The position numbers and the translations under genes were made by a program. The notes beneath the pieces are model-generated. The model saw only the letters and a program-made list of their open reading frames with translations. It did not search any database and had not been told where the DNA came from. Positions 40,758 through 50,930 of a stretch of DNA of 64,000 nucleotides are shown in pieces (position 1 is the first letter of the stretch; each line of letters begins with the position of its first letter). Origin of the DNA: Exobasidium rhododendri (taxonomy: Eukaryota > Basidiomycota > Exobasidiomycetes > Exobasidiales > Exobasidiaceae); assembly GCA_026210745.1 (NCBI GenBank), contig CP110631.1, positions 3,162,001-3,226,000 of the forward strand, written 5' to 3'.

Positions 40758-42106
40758 CCATGGCCAAGGAAAGCGCACTACCACGCGGAGCCTCACTTTT
40801 TAATCTTCCTCAACAAATTCCTGTTCTTCTCAGAGTCTTTCTCTTCCCCTCTACACTCGTGGCCTTGCGTCGCAATGCAGCCGACGTGCAATGCCGATCC
40901 CAGTGCGGTGATCGCAAGTCAAGATCTGATGTGAGTAATCTCTGCCCTTTATCCCATCCTTGCTCCTCTACGAACTCGGCGAAGCGCTAGGCCTATTTCT
41001 TGTGGGCCTACGTTCCTGCCCGTTCCGCGGTACCCCAAATGATATTTCACAAGACATGTTAGACGTCCTAAGCCCCTTTTTGGGAATCTGTTGACGAAAC
41101 CGAAGCCCAAAGCTTCATATTCTGATGGAAACCTTTGCCGTAGCTGGCTCGAAGTGGAAAGAGAATGTTGTAGTAGAGATGGAAGCAAAAGGGGCATCTG
41201 CTGACTGACCACTCTTCTCTTCTCTGGTTGCTGCAGACTTTTGACTAATAATGATGACTGAATTCTTTCCATTCAGACGACGGTCAGTACACTTAGCTGA
41301 CTCTAGCCTTTGCTCAGTGACGTGGCTAGAGCATTTGTCTATACTTCTGGGCGAGATGATCTACCGAACATTCCACTCTGGTGACATCTGACGAGCGAGC
41401 AGCGTATTGTGCGATGCATTGAGAACAAGTCAACAAGAATTGTGATCGTAAGCACTTGAGGCGATTACTGGAGCACCCACAGATACAGAGTGGGTAAGGC
41501 CGCCGGAAGGAGCAGTATTCGTATTCACCTGCAATGCCATAAATTCATCTTGGACATAGGGCAAAGCGAAGGCTCGTCGTCTACGAAGCATGTTCTCGGT
41601 GCAAAGATTGCCCGCCTTGTGAAAGCGAAGGGTTCAAAGCGGACTACCTCCTACTTCGTCCACCTTGAGTATCCCTTCAGGTTTGACCTTCTTTACTTGC
41701 TTTGGTAAAAGCAGTCTCGTAGTCCCACTTTCGTGCTGGTCAGTAGACGTTATGCTTTCTGTGATTTGTGGTGGGATGAACACGCGCATCGCGCATGGAG
41801 TGAGGGGAAATTGGAGGTCGTGTTGCAAAAATACAGATAGAAATGACACAGGATAGAACAGCAGGGTATGTCCGGCTTCCTGCCTTCTCCACAAACACTT
41901 CAGTCTCATCCCTGTCGGCTTGTCTTCCCTTCTATCTGTCTACCGCTAGTCTGGCTATGTGGACCGTGGAGAGCGCAATATCAGAGTGAAGATAGACGAT
42001 GTGAGTGACCTGACCACCCGTGCTAAGTCATCTCAGATTCCGCCAGCTTGATTGGGAGTACAGGTCCTCACGCATTTCTTGCCCTTTTTCCCACCTCTCC
42101 AGCAAT
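40758..42106. other. Unresolved 1.35-kb interval with splice-like signals
   Basis: Lies between the divergent BCS1 and Asi-like starts. It contains several well-formed intron-like borders on the plus strand: a GTGAGT following an ATG-led frame at 40876-40929, acceptors near 41235, 41276 and 41321, and CTGAC motifs. A short plus-strand frame ends DVARAFVYTSGRDDLPNIPL before a stop near 41386. On the minus strand, 41634-41909 encodes 91 codons, followed past one stop by AFALPYVQDEFMALQ. I could not assemble a convincing protein. It may hold a small multi-exon gene, a spliced leader of the Asi-like gene, or a non-coding host transcript. Confidence 0.3.
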
Positions 42107-44764
42107 ATGGACACGATTCGCACCAGCCTGGGGAACAGCTTGGGATGGCTACAGAGTCAGAGCTCACGCTTTAATTCCTCGCTTCTGTTTGATTCGCTGT
42201 CGATCCCATTCACAGACTCACAGTCAGGTCTCTCTGCTTCCTCATCGGGTCGTTCGCATGGCTCACCAGAAGAGCGGGTCGTCTACCTGGATGCCAGTGG
42301 TAGGGAACTGAGTCAAGGAGAGCTGGATGAATATGCACATTCCGCATTTAACGACTCACCTTGGGGATTTGTTGCGTCACGCTATGCGCTTACTCTTGGG
42401 ATTATGGTGAGTTTGCAGACGTACTACCAACGATCTGGCATGTCGATTCGAATTCCTGACAAGTTCATCCACTCAGGCTGTGGTTGTGAATCGTATATCG
42501 CACATCTGCCGCCCTCAAGGAAGACCTCGACCGCTCCCGACCATTCGCAGATTAGCCATTCAAATTCCCACAATCACCTTTCTCGCTTACTCAGGTCTTC
42601 TCCTTCTCCTTGTCACGACGCATTCGTTCTTCCCCAACAATGCAGGTCTAATGAAGCTCGGCTCAGTGCTTCGAGTTCCGCAAGACACAGTCACCCTGAT
42701 CAATTCAGCCACTTCCACCGAAGAAGAGCTCCATTCGGCGAACGCAGCTTTGCTCTGGAGGCTCTTCTTGAGTGTTTGCTTCGCTGTTGTGTCGTCGACG
42801 CTTCTCCGCACGTTAGAAGGCAACAACAATCTGATTATCAATCCCGACGATCTCGGCACTTCACCCACGTTCAACTTGGTTGGATTTGCAGTACTACTAC
42901 ACCTACATGCTTCTAGCTACGCATTTCCACCCAACAAGCACGTCTACTTGAGTATCCTTTTTCAGGTAGGCGAAGTATTAGGCATACAGACTTGCACATG
43001 CTGGGTAAAGTGAGTGAGAGGGGCTTTCTGTTTGACACCCAAAGACGGTTTTCAGGCTGACTTACCCCCTTTCCGCAACAGCCGTCCGCCTGTCTCTCGT
43101 CTTGCCCTGACAGCTTTTTTCGGGATCATTTCAACCCTACACTACCTTCTAGCGTTACGAGCTGGCGACCGAGGCTATCCCTTCCTGCAGAGCTTCAGTC
43201 GCGCGCCAGATGTTGCTTTGATAGTGAGTTGATTCGAAGGATGAAGGATATACCATATTAGACGCCCGAAGGTTAACATCTTGCTTTCTGTTCTGTTCCT
43301 TCGCAGGCCATCATTGCGCTTACCGTCTTTCTGCATGCACTGACTGCAGCTATAACCGACACGCCTCTGACATTTAGTCGATTGATTGATCCCCGATCCC
43401 TACCGTCCTCTACAGATGACTACAGTCTGGCTCTGTTCAAGATTGGGACTGCATGCTTACGATCAACTCGATTGAGCGGCATGGATAGTGATCTGGTCGA
43501 CATCCACACGGGCGTAGAAACTTGGGTAGAAGTGAACGGTGCTCAAGTAGTGGTCAAGACTCCAGATGGTAGGATTGCCGACTCGGCGTATACTGCCGAT
43601 GGAAGGAGAGGCTTCAGCAGAGAGATTCGAAAGATTAAGACGTCTCGGAGCGTTGCGAATAGCGGTGATAGGCAAAGCAATCCCTATCTTTCTTCGCCCA
43701 AATGGAGGGAAGCCAGCAAGTTCGGCAATATGCTTATGAAGACACTTCGAGCTCTCGCAATTATTATCTTACGGAGGTTTATTGCTTGGTTACCCTTTGA
43801 CTTGCCTACAATCCCGATTCCGGTCTGGGCAAACGATCTACCACGCAAGATTCGTTTGTTATGGCACGGCACCGGGGGCGAGGAGAGAAGGAGAGTCAGA
43901 CTAGAAGAGGCAAGGCAGAGGACAGAAGTTCAAAGGCAGAGAGCGCACTCTGACCAGCTATTCAGAGAGAGAGCTGAACTAGCCAGTCGGGCCTTTGCAA
44001 CATCAACTGCCGCCGAATCTTCTTCTACCAACAGTAATGCAGCCAATTTAATGAACAGAGATTCAGCGACATCTTCTTCTACATCGACTACCCTCACCCC
44101 TTGGCAGAAATTTTTCTCGCAAGACTTCAGAGAGGACGATGATGGTGATGACGACGAATGGCAAGACGAACTAGCTGTTGGCCCTTTGGGAGGTCGCTCG
44201 CAATCGATCGACGAGGATGAGGAGGATGATGATGACGATGATGATAAAGACGACGATGATGACGACGAGGAGGGGGAGGAGGAGGTCATTGGAGCAGATG
44301 TGGGTGATGTCTCTTCTGAGCTACTGTCTCTTGCCCAAGTCGATTTTGAGGGAGATGCTACGGGTCAAGAAACGTACACCAATGTCCTTATGGCTCACCT
44401 ATCCCGCCAAGGCGACGGAGCGCTCACTCGACGTGGCTATCAGCGCCTTATGGGTGGACAGAGCCGAGCGGAGCAAGAAGCGCAAGACCTTATCGACGTG
44501 ATTCGGCATAGGAGAGTATCGTCGAACAATAACACTAGCTCTACCACAGATGAGCGAGAAAGGATGCGACTATGCGTCATCTGTTACATCGAAGATCGTA
44601 CAATCATCTGCTGGCCTTGCAAGTGTCTTGCCCTCTGTGAAGGTTGTCGAGAAGCCATGGCCACTCGTCCTCCCCTTCGATCACATCTGGATGCTTCTAC
44701 TAGTCAAGTCTGTCCAACATGTAGAACCCCCGTCGTAGGCTTCTCCCGAGTGTACCTACCTTGA
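42107..44764 (+). CDS. Multispan RING E3 ligase, Asi1/Asi3-like
   Basis: Four exons: 42107-42406, 42477-43009, 43082-43223, 43307-44764; predicted 810 aa. The start is the ATG giving MDTIRTSLGN. Membrane segments include ASRYALTLGIMAVVVNRISH, ITFLAYSGLLLLLVTTHSFF, LLWRLFLSVCFAVVSSTLL, NLVGFAVLLHLHASSY, RLALTAFFGIISTLHYLLAL and ALIAIIALTVFLHALTAAI. A cytosolic or nucleoplasmic region with a basic coiled stretch and an Asp/Glu run (about 44220-44285) follows. The end is a RING: CVICYIEDRTIICWPCKCLA, LCEGCREAMA, then VCPTCRTPVVG. The combination of several helices and a terminal RING with the WPCKCLALCEGCR phrase matches yeast Asi1/Asi3, inner-nuclear-membrane ligases that degrade misplaced membrane proteins and repress Stp1/Stp2. 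Orthology rather than mere resemblance is inference. Confidence 0.8.
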
Positions 44765-46308
44765 AGCGGGTATATCGTCCTCCCACGACAGGCTGTTTCA
44801 AAGCATGTCGCTTAATCTACATCGGTCTATCTCGTTGACTGTGTAAAAAAATCTCGAGCGGCGTATTCGATTGCATAGCTTGATTTGCCTGTGCTACATT
44901 ATCTCCCTTTTCCGATTAGACTTTTTGATTCCTGTTCTTCCACATTTTAAGCTTTGACTCTTGGTTGAAGGTGGGACGAAGCACATGAAAGCTTGACAGG
45001 TGCAGCGAAGAAAGGGCTTTCCCGCCCTATCACACACGTGCTGAAGCAGACGTCGACCTGGTCCCCTCCTACTCTCCATACTCCATTCCGTCCTCGCAGT
45101 CACACGGATCCTCACATTTTCATCAAGACGGGAAAAGCGTCCCCTTCTCCTCGTTCGACGCTTAATCCTCGGCGACATCTGCTGTCTGTCCCCTTGGCTA
45201 CGTACTTTCCCACTCGCGCGTTCCAAAAATTCGCCTTTGCTCACGACAATACTGAACGAATCAAGTCCTTCTTGGCTTCCTTCGTACGTCTATCAAAAGG
45301 AGAGGTACATTGCACAGGACAACAGCAGAAGCTGCACTTTTTACTGTCCAGTGATGGCTTGCTCGTCAGACACCGCACTCAAATAGAAGAAGACCAGCAC
45401 TACTGCTCGTCATCACTCCTCTCACGACTGTTTCCTCACACCCCAAGATTCTCTCCGTGCGCATCGTACGCTTTCGGCGACTTTGGTGAGTCTGACGCCA
45501 TTTACACAAGGTGCAAGGGGAGTTGTAGCATAGGAGGAAGAAAGCTGGTGCTCTCATTCGTGTTCTGATCTGCTCGGCTTGGAGTGTAATGACGAAGAAG
45601 GCGGGAAAGGTAGAGTAAATGCGGGAATGCACCTCACACACTCTCCCCGGCTACTGCGTCTCGAAATCCAAGTCAGACAATCGGGAGATATATGTGGGCA
45701 TACTGCAAACACTGCAGGACATGGCATGTTCCTTATTGGCGACGATTAGTCTCGCTCCAGAAGGCATGTTCGTTCATTGAGAAGCAAGTGAAGTGATTGT
45801 AAAGCAAGACTCGTGGAGAACATGATTGACGCCCACACGCTACGAATCTGGCTTCGGTCTGAAGCGGCGAAGGGATCACGCAAAGGGCCAGAAGATCATC
45901 TTGAATATCATGGGACTTGATGGCTGACAATCTCCCTTTCTAATTTCACTTTTCTCCTCCCTCATCGTTCGATCGCCGTGCCTGGTATTCGCTACAACTT
46001 TTGCTTTTATTTCGTCATCATCACATGCGGTGTATGTCAACCCTGCACACACACGTCGACTCGCCTCTCCGCAATATTGCCTTACAATATGCTCTCACCT
46101 TCGTCATCATCTTCCTATACTCGGTCTGTTGGTGAACCATGCTGTACTTTTCGCGCATTCACTTCCCCAACGTCTCTAGACTCTTCATCTTCACTGCCAC
46201 TCTAAGCTCGACCTCGCGATCGAATTCTACGCTCTGCAATACGGGAAGGGCTCTTTGTAATCTTTGAACACGATCAGGAACACAACATCTGCTGCTGCTC
46301 AGACAAAT
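44765..46308. other. Long intergenic/leader region
   Basis: 1.5 kb before the 1287-aa orphan. A 191-codon plus-strand frame (44993-45568) has pyrimidine-rich, Ser/Pro/Leu-biased translation with no domain look; a possible donor GTGAGT follows GACTTT near 45484. I read it as promoter and long 5' leader. No tRNA or repeat seen. Confidence 0.45.
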
Positions 46309-49300
46309 ATGGCATCGATACTCATCAGCGACGATGTACCGAGCTACATTTCGTCCCGATCTGCCAACTCACTCATCAGCTACGCCAGACCGACTAGAAT
46401 TCAAGCAGTCACCTTGTATTACCTTAACAAAATATTGGACGAACTTCTCCTGCTGATCTTGTCTTCAGCAAAGAGCCTGGCTACCGATCGGATAAAGAGT
46501 GACGGGATTCTGAAAGTATTAGGGGGTCAAAGCGGTAACGGAAGCGGGGCAGGAGCTGTTTTGGCAAAGAATGCTGTCCTAGAAGCAGAACTGGAACTCA
46601 GGAGCTACCTTGAGGGTCAGAGGAAGGAGGGAGGGAAAATGCCGCTTGGCTTGAGCGCTACTAGTCGATGGGACGGAACAGATACGTTTCCCGTGCATAG
46701 GGCGTACGAGGCAGTGAGTATGAAAGGGAAATCGTTGCTGCCATCGAGCATCCGTACTCACGGCTTCACATTTTGTCCCCTTGCGTCGCAGTTAAGGATT
46801 CGATGCCAGTACTATTCGACACTGGGTGACTTAGAAGATCCGTCATCGCGAACACCTCAAGATCAGAATATCATGTCGGCAGATGGAAGGCCGGTGGCTA
46901 CAATTACCCCTGGCGTTTCCATCTACGTCACTGCATTGCTTGAATTTGTAGCAGAGCACATCTTGCAAAATGTGGGAAAGGTCATCGAAAGGGACAACAG
47001 CGATGAAGCCGGCTTGAGCGACTTGAAAAAGGCAATGGAGGAAGATGAGTCTACTGCGTTCTGGTACAACAAAATGTCAACGAAGAAGGAGATAAGTAAC
47101 AAGGAAAGGGAGGAACACTTGCGAGGAGGCAAGGGGAAATTGGTGGGAAAACCCTGGAAAGTTCCAAATGCCAGTGAATACAATGAAGCAGCAGGTAGAA
47201 AAACGTTCCAACGTCAGAGTGCATCTTACGTCGGCAAAATTCCCTTGACGCCCACCAAGACATCGCAAGCAGCAAGCCCGCTTTCTGGGTTCAGCGAAGC
47301 ACAGAGCACACGAACGCCCATGAGTTCGACCAGTCAGGACTCTTCTTCCAATCGAGCGGCGAGCTCCATGGCGACGTCTCTTTCTCACTCGAATCAGATG
47401 GATGCGACGAATAGCGTAACAACTAACAGTGGGTTTGACCAGCCTCCCGCTCTGGCGAGGAAAGCAAGCACGGATAAAGGGTGGTTTGGAAAGAGGCAAA
47501 GCAGCTATCGAGCAAGCCAAGAGACAAGCCCTCTCCTTGTAGCGCCGCTCATGCAATCTGCCGGTAATCTCTCATCCTCCGGTAGTAAAGGTTCAAATGA
47601 GGTAGATGGTTCAGAAGACTTTGATTCTCTGATCGTGTCAGGTGGAACAATGAAGGTGTCTCTCACACCGAATCGATTGAGGGCGATTGAAGTGACAGAG
47701 GACAAGGAAGTCGAATCTGACTTTGATAACAAACCGAGTGCTCGAAGAAGACCTGGAACTATGTCCTCTCTTTCTTATCGAGAAGGCGATGTTGTCAGCC
47801 CTTTGATGACGCCTAGAAACGGTGGACAGCTATCTCCTGCGATGACGATGAATTCTCGAAAGAGTTTACAAGCAGACAGCAACGGCTTCAGCAGTACCAA
47901 CGGCATGACTGGCATGCACGGTGAAGGTGGAGTGATTGCAGAGGACGATGAGGTTGCTACCACTTATCCCACTCGACCGACTTCTAGGCAATCATCAGTC
48001 GGTGGATCCAGATCAGCAAAGCCGTATCCGAAGAATGCGGCACCACCTTCTGCTTATCGAGCCCTAGACATGGCTCGTACACCTTCAGAAACAACGCATA
48101 GGGATGAAGATGATGGAGTCGATGGGGAAAGCAGCAGCATGTCTTCTCATCGAATGACAAGGAAGGTACTGTCATCAGGTATGGCAGGAGGTGGTGGTAG
48201 CTCTGACACCAAGTTACAAGCTAGAAATGAGATGAAGCGAGGTAGCAGCGTTCAAGACATGGTGGATATCTTCAATTCTACTCCGCCAACGGGAGATTCC
48301 AACGGATTCTTCCCTTCAGATCACAACGGAAGAGAATCAAGAATGAGTGTCCAATCAAACGATACTACGTCAAATAGTATTGGCCGGAAATCGGGGATCA
48401 TCTCTGCTGGTGGCAAAATGAGGAATCTGTTTGGCAGGAGAACACCGTCAAGTAGTAGCATCAATTCTGTTGGACTGCAATCTCGAAATGCAACGGCAGA
48501 TAGCGCGCTCAAGTATCAGAATACAGGTGCTGTGAGAAGGGATGTCGGAAAGGCGTCAGAAGCATCGGGTCTTCCAAGTGATAAGCCTGAATTATTCAGC
48601 CGAGGGAATGCTGGCTTGGCTATAGAAGGTGCGACGAGCGATGGAACCGTCTTAGATGCTCTGACGATGGGACTTTTGGAAGGTCAGAGAAGGTCTTTGA
48701 AGCAAGATCCGATCAGCACAACTCAAGAAAAGACTCCTGTTGCATCTGACGTAGAGAAGGGGGCTCTTAGTCGTACACCCCTTGGCGAGGACGTTAGTAA
48801 AGTCGACGAGTCATACTTCCCTGGTGAATCTAAGTACGGTGTGCCGATGGCATTGTCTGCCAGTAAGAGTAGATCACCGATCGACAGGAAGACAACTTCC
48901 ACCGAAGATCACTCCACCAGTGTTGTCATTAGAGATAACAATTCTACTCCTGCCGGCGCTCCTGGATCTTTGTATCAAGAGCCGAGAGCAAACGGGTCCA
49001 ACTCCGAATTGTCTTCTTCTCATAATCACATGAACAGTCGCAACGAACCTCCAAGTCGCAAGATGCCCTGGTCCTACAATAGACAATCGAGTGCCGCTCG
49101 TCGTTTGAGTGGTACGTCGGGTCCAATGGGACCAACTCGAGTAAGTAGCGGAGGTTCTAGTAGCTTTAGCCATGGTAGTGCATCGGGAGACATTGCTGCT
49201 ATGGTCGCAATTACTACGAACGCGGCCACTGCAGCTCCACCGTCTGCTTGGAGTCATGGACAAAGTAGGGAGAGCAACGGGGACATCACATCGTCGAATG

Positions 49301-50172
49301 GAATATCAGGTGCTAGATCTACAACGCCGTTGAGCTCCACTACTCCCAGGTCTCCCTTGCTCTCGAGTAAATTGTCCGATACCACCAAGGCATTGTCGCA
49401 ACTACATCTGAGAATGAAAGAAGCTTCATCTGTGGAAGAATGTCGCTTCATTGTCACCCAAGCTTTGGCAGCAGCTGCCGCAGCCTTTCATCATGATAGT
49501 CACGATACAGAAGCAGAGCCGTATAATGGTATAAATCGACCTAACAGCGCTTCATCTGACAGATCTCGCCAACATACACATAGAGGAAGTGACGTAGCAC
49601 CCAATGACGCGGTTGCTGCTAACGAAGAAGGTATCACAGGTCACAACAAAGGAGTGCAGGTGTATCCTAGTCACGCGGCACAAGAAGTCGCACCCCTACA
49701 ATCACCGTTACCGTCCACTCTACCCTCACCAGCCGGTGATGACGTTGACAGAGCAACGAATCAAGACATGAGGATTCTGAAGCATCGCAATTTGATGCTA
49801 CCGATGGCAATCGGATGCAATGTCAATGATGACCAAGAAGCGCCATCGTTCAAACAACAAGGGGATCTGGCTGCTTGGCTACTGGATGGTCAAGAATACA
49901 ACACGGATAGCGACGAGCGCGACTCTACTACATCGGACGTCAATCAGAGAAGCTCTAGTCAAAGTCATAGCCCAGACGAGCAAGAGACCTATGTTTCAGT
50001 CGACGAGTCTACTTTCGGAAGGACGGGATCGACATCAACTCTGCTCACCAAATCAAATGAATATCTCCGTGATACCAGCAGGAGGAAAAGTCAAGCTGAC
50101 AGTCTTCGGTCGTTGTACCGTGATGCTATCGACGGTCGCGAGGGATTCGATGAATTGAATGAGACAGTGTAG
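46309..50172 (+). CDS. Large orphan with conserved-looking N-terminal helical domain
   Basis: Single exon, 1287 aa from the first ATG (MASILISDDVPSYISSRS); the open frame extends 45 bp upstream without ATG. Residues ~8-230 look folded: SYARPTRIQAVTLYYLNKIL, DELLLLILSSAKSLATDRIK, SDGILKVLG, AVLEAELELRSYLEGQRK, later LEFVAEHILQNVGKVIERD. The pattern of short and long amphipathic helices in an RIQA..LYYLN..LDELLL context is reminiscent of a histone fold; this is weak inference. Roughly 1,000 Ser/Thr/Asn-rich residues follow, with many SR/RR-S and SP-type sites, suggesting disorder and heavy phosphorylation. The C-terminal part has LSQLHLRMKEASSVEECRFI and an Ala run, then an acidic end (STFGRTGSTSTLLTKSNEYL, DGREGFDELNETV). 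No known name; could be a chromatin or polarity scaffold. Confidence 0.7.
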   Translation: MASILISDDVPSYISSRSANSLISYARPTRIQAVTLYYLNKILDELLLLILSSAKSLATDRIKSDGILKVLGGQSGNGSGAGAVLAKNAVLEAELELRSYLEGQRKEGGKMPLGLSATSRWDGTDTFPVHRAYEAVSMKGKSLLPSSIRTHGFTFCPLASQLRIRCQYYSTLGDLEDPSSRTPQDQNIMSADGRPVATITPGVSIYVTALLEFVAEHILQNVGKVIERDNSDEAGLSDLKKAMEEDESTAFWYNKMSTKKEISNKEREEHLRGGKGKLVGKPWKVPNASEYNEAAGRKTFQRQSASYVGKIPLTPTKTSQAASPLSGFSEAQSTRTPMSSTSQDSSSNRAASSMATSLSHSNQMDATNSVTTNSGFDQPPALARKASTDKGWFGKRQSSYRASQETSPLLVAPLMQSAGNLSSSGSKGSNEVDGSEDFDSLIVSGGTMKVSLTPNRLRAIEVTEDKEVESDFDNKPSARRRPGTMSSLSYREGDVVSPLMTPRNGGQLSPAMTMNSRKSLQADSNGFSSTNGMTGMHGEGGVIAEDDEVATTYPTRPTSRQSSVGGSRSAKPYPKNAAPPSAYRALDMARTPSETTHRDEDDGVDGESSSMSSHRMTRKVLSSGMAGGGGSSDTKLQARNEMKRGSSVQDMVDIFNSTPPTGDSNGFFPSDHNGRESRMSVQSNDTTSNSIGRKSGIISAGGKMRNLFGRRTPSSSSINSVGLQSRNATADSALKYQNTGAVRRDVGKASEASGLPSDKPELFSRGNAGLAIEGATSDGTVLDALTMGLLEGQRRSLKQDPISTTQEKTPVASDVEKGALSRTPLGEDVSKVDESYFPGESKYGVPMALSASKSRSPIDRKTTSTEDHSTSVVIRDNNSTPAGAPGSLYQEPRANGSNSELSSSHNHMNSRNEPPSRKMPWSYNRQSSAARRLSGTSGPMGPTRVSSGGSSSFSHGSASGDIAAMVAITTNAATAAPPSAWSHGQSRESNGDITSSNGISGARSTTPLSSTTPRSPLLSSKLSDTTKALSQLHLRMKEASSVEECRFIVTQALAAAAAAFHHDSHDTEAEPYNGINRPNSASSDRSRQHTHRGSDVAPNDAVAANEEGITGHNKGVQVYPSHAAQEVAPLQSPLPSTLPSPAGDDVDRATNQDMRILKHRNLMLPMAIGCNVNDDQEAPSFKQQGDLAAWLLDGQEYNTDSDERDSTTSDVNQRSSSQSHSPDEQETYVSVDESTFGRTGSTSTLLTKSNEYLRDTSRRKSQADSLRSLYRDAIDGREGFDELNETV

Positions 50173-50930
50173 CTAATCTCCTCTTTTCCTCTTACGATAC
50201 ATACTCGCCCTTTCCAAGCCAAATTGTCCTTATGCTGACTTAGCGATCTCCGTCTTACACGTCTCCTTCGCACAAAGTTTCGCTTTCTTTTCATACTTTC
50301 CTCCTATACACAACCACACTTCTACTTTCTACTTCTCTAGATACACTACCTAATGAAGCACCCTTAATGTCCTTGTCATGAACGCAGGCTTTACTGGCCT
50401 TGTCAAAAGTATCTTCGTGTGCCCTCCTTGTTGCCAGTCTTTTTTCCAATGTCTCTAGAGATCTTACTCTCGTCCGGAATGCGAGGTAGCCCCCCCCCTA
50501 CGCGAATGGTACACTTGATCCCCCTCCATCCAGGCTGTTCTTCCCGTCGCTTTCACATTACTCATTTATCCTCCACTTCTGCTTACTAAGTGCGCTAAGA
50601 TTCAGATGAAGTGGTATCTCGGAGAAAAGCTTATTTTGTTTGTATTGAGTACGGCTGATGGAAAGTATTATGAATAGACTGCTCACCTTGCGCCCTGCCA
50701 GGCTAGGCAGTCCTTCCTCGCTTTGCTTTTCGCTTTATCCCCGCAACTGTGTACCATTCATCCTTTTCACGACGACTCAGCCCATAATCGAGTCTGCGTT
50801 CTTCTTAATATATATAAGTAGAGGCCAGGTGGCTCCTGACTCTCCCTCTTCTTGAGTCTCACTTCGCGTCCAGCATACATACTCGACCTCGCTTTTCCCA
50901 CGTCCCACGTCATCGCTGGAATTCGCAACG
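50173..50930. other. Intergenic, P450 promoter
   Basis: Contains a short C run near 50491 and no coding frame of note. Upstream side is the orphan's 3' UTR; downstream side is the P450 promoter. Confidence 0.55.
50809..50818 (+). promoter_or_regulatory. Probable TATA box of the P450 gene
   Basis: TATATATAAG about 113 bp upstream of the P450 ATG, followed by a pyrimidine-rich leader. Position and sequence fit a TATA element; a strong TATA suits an inducible gene, which is inference. Confidence 0.5.

Noticed and set aside
41236-41330. Possible box C/D snoRNA (ATGATGA and CTGA words)
   Set aside because: Box words are too close and the flanks do not form a terminal stem; likely intron sequence.
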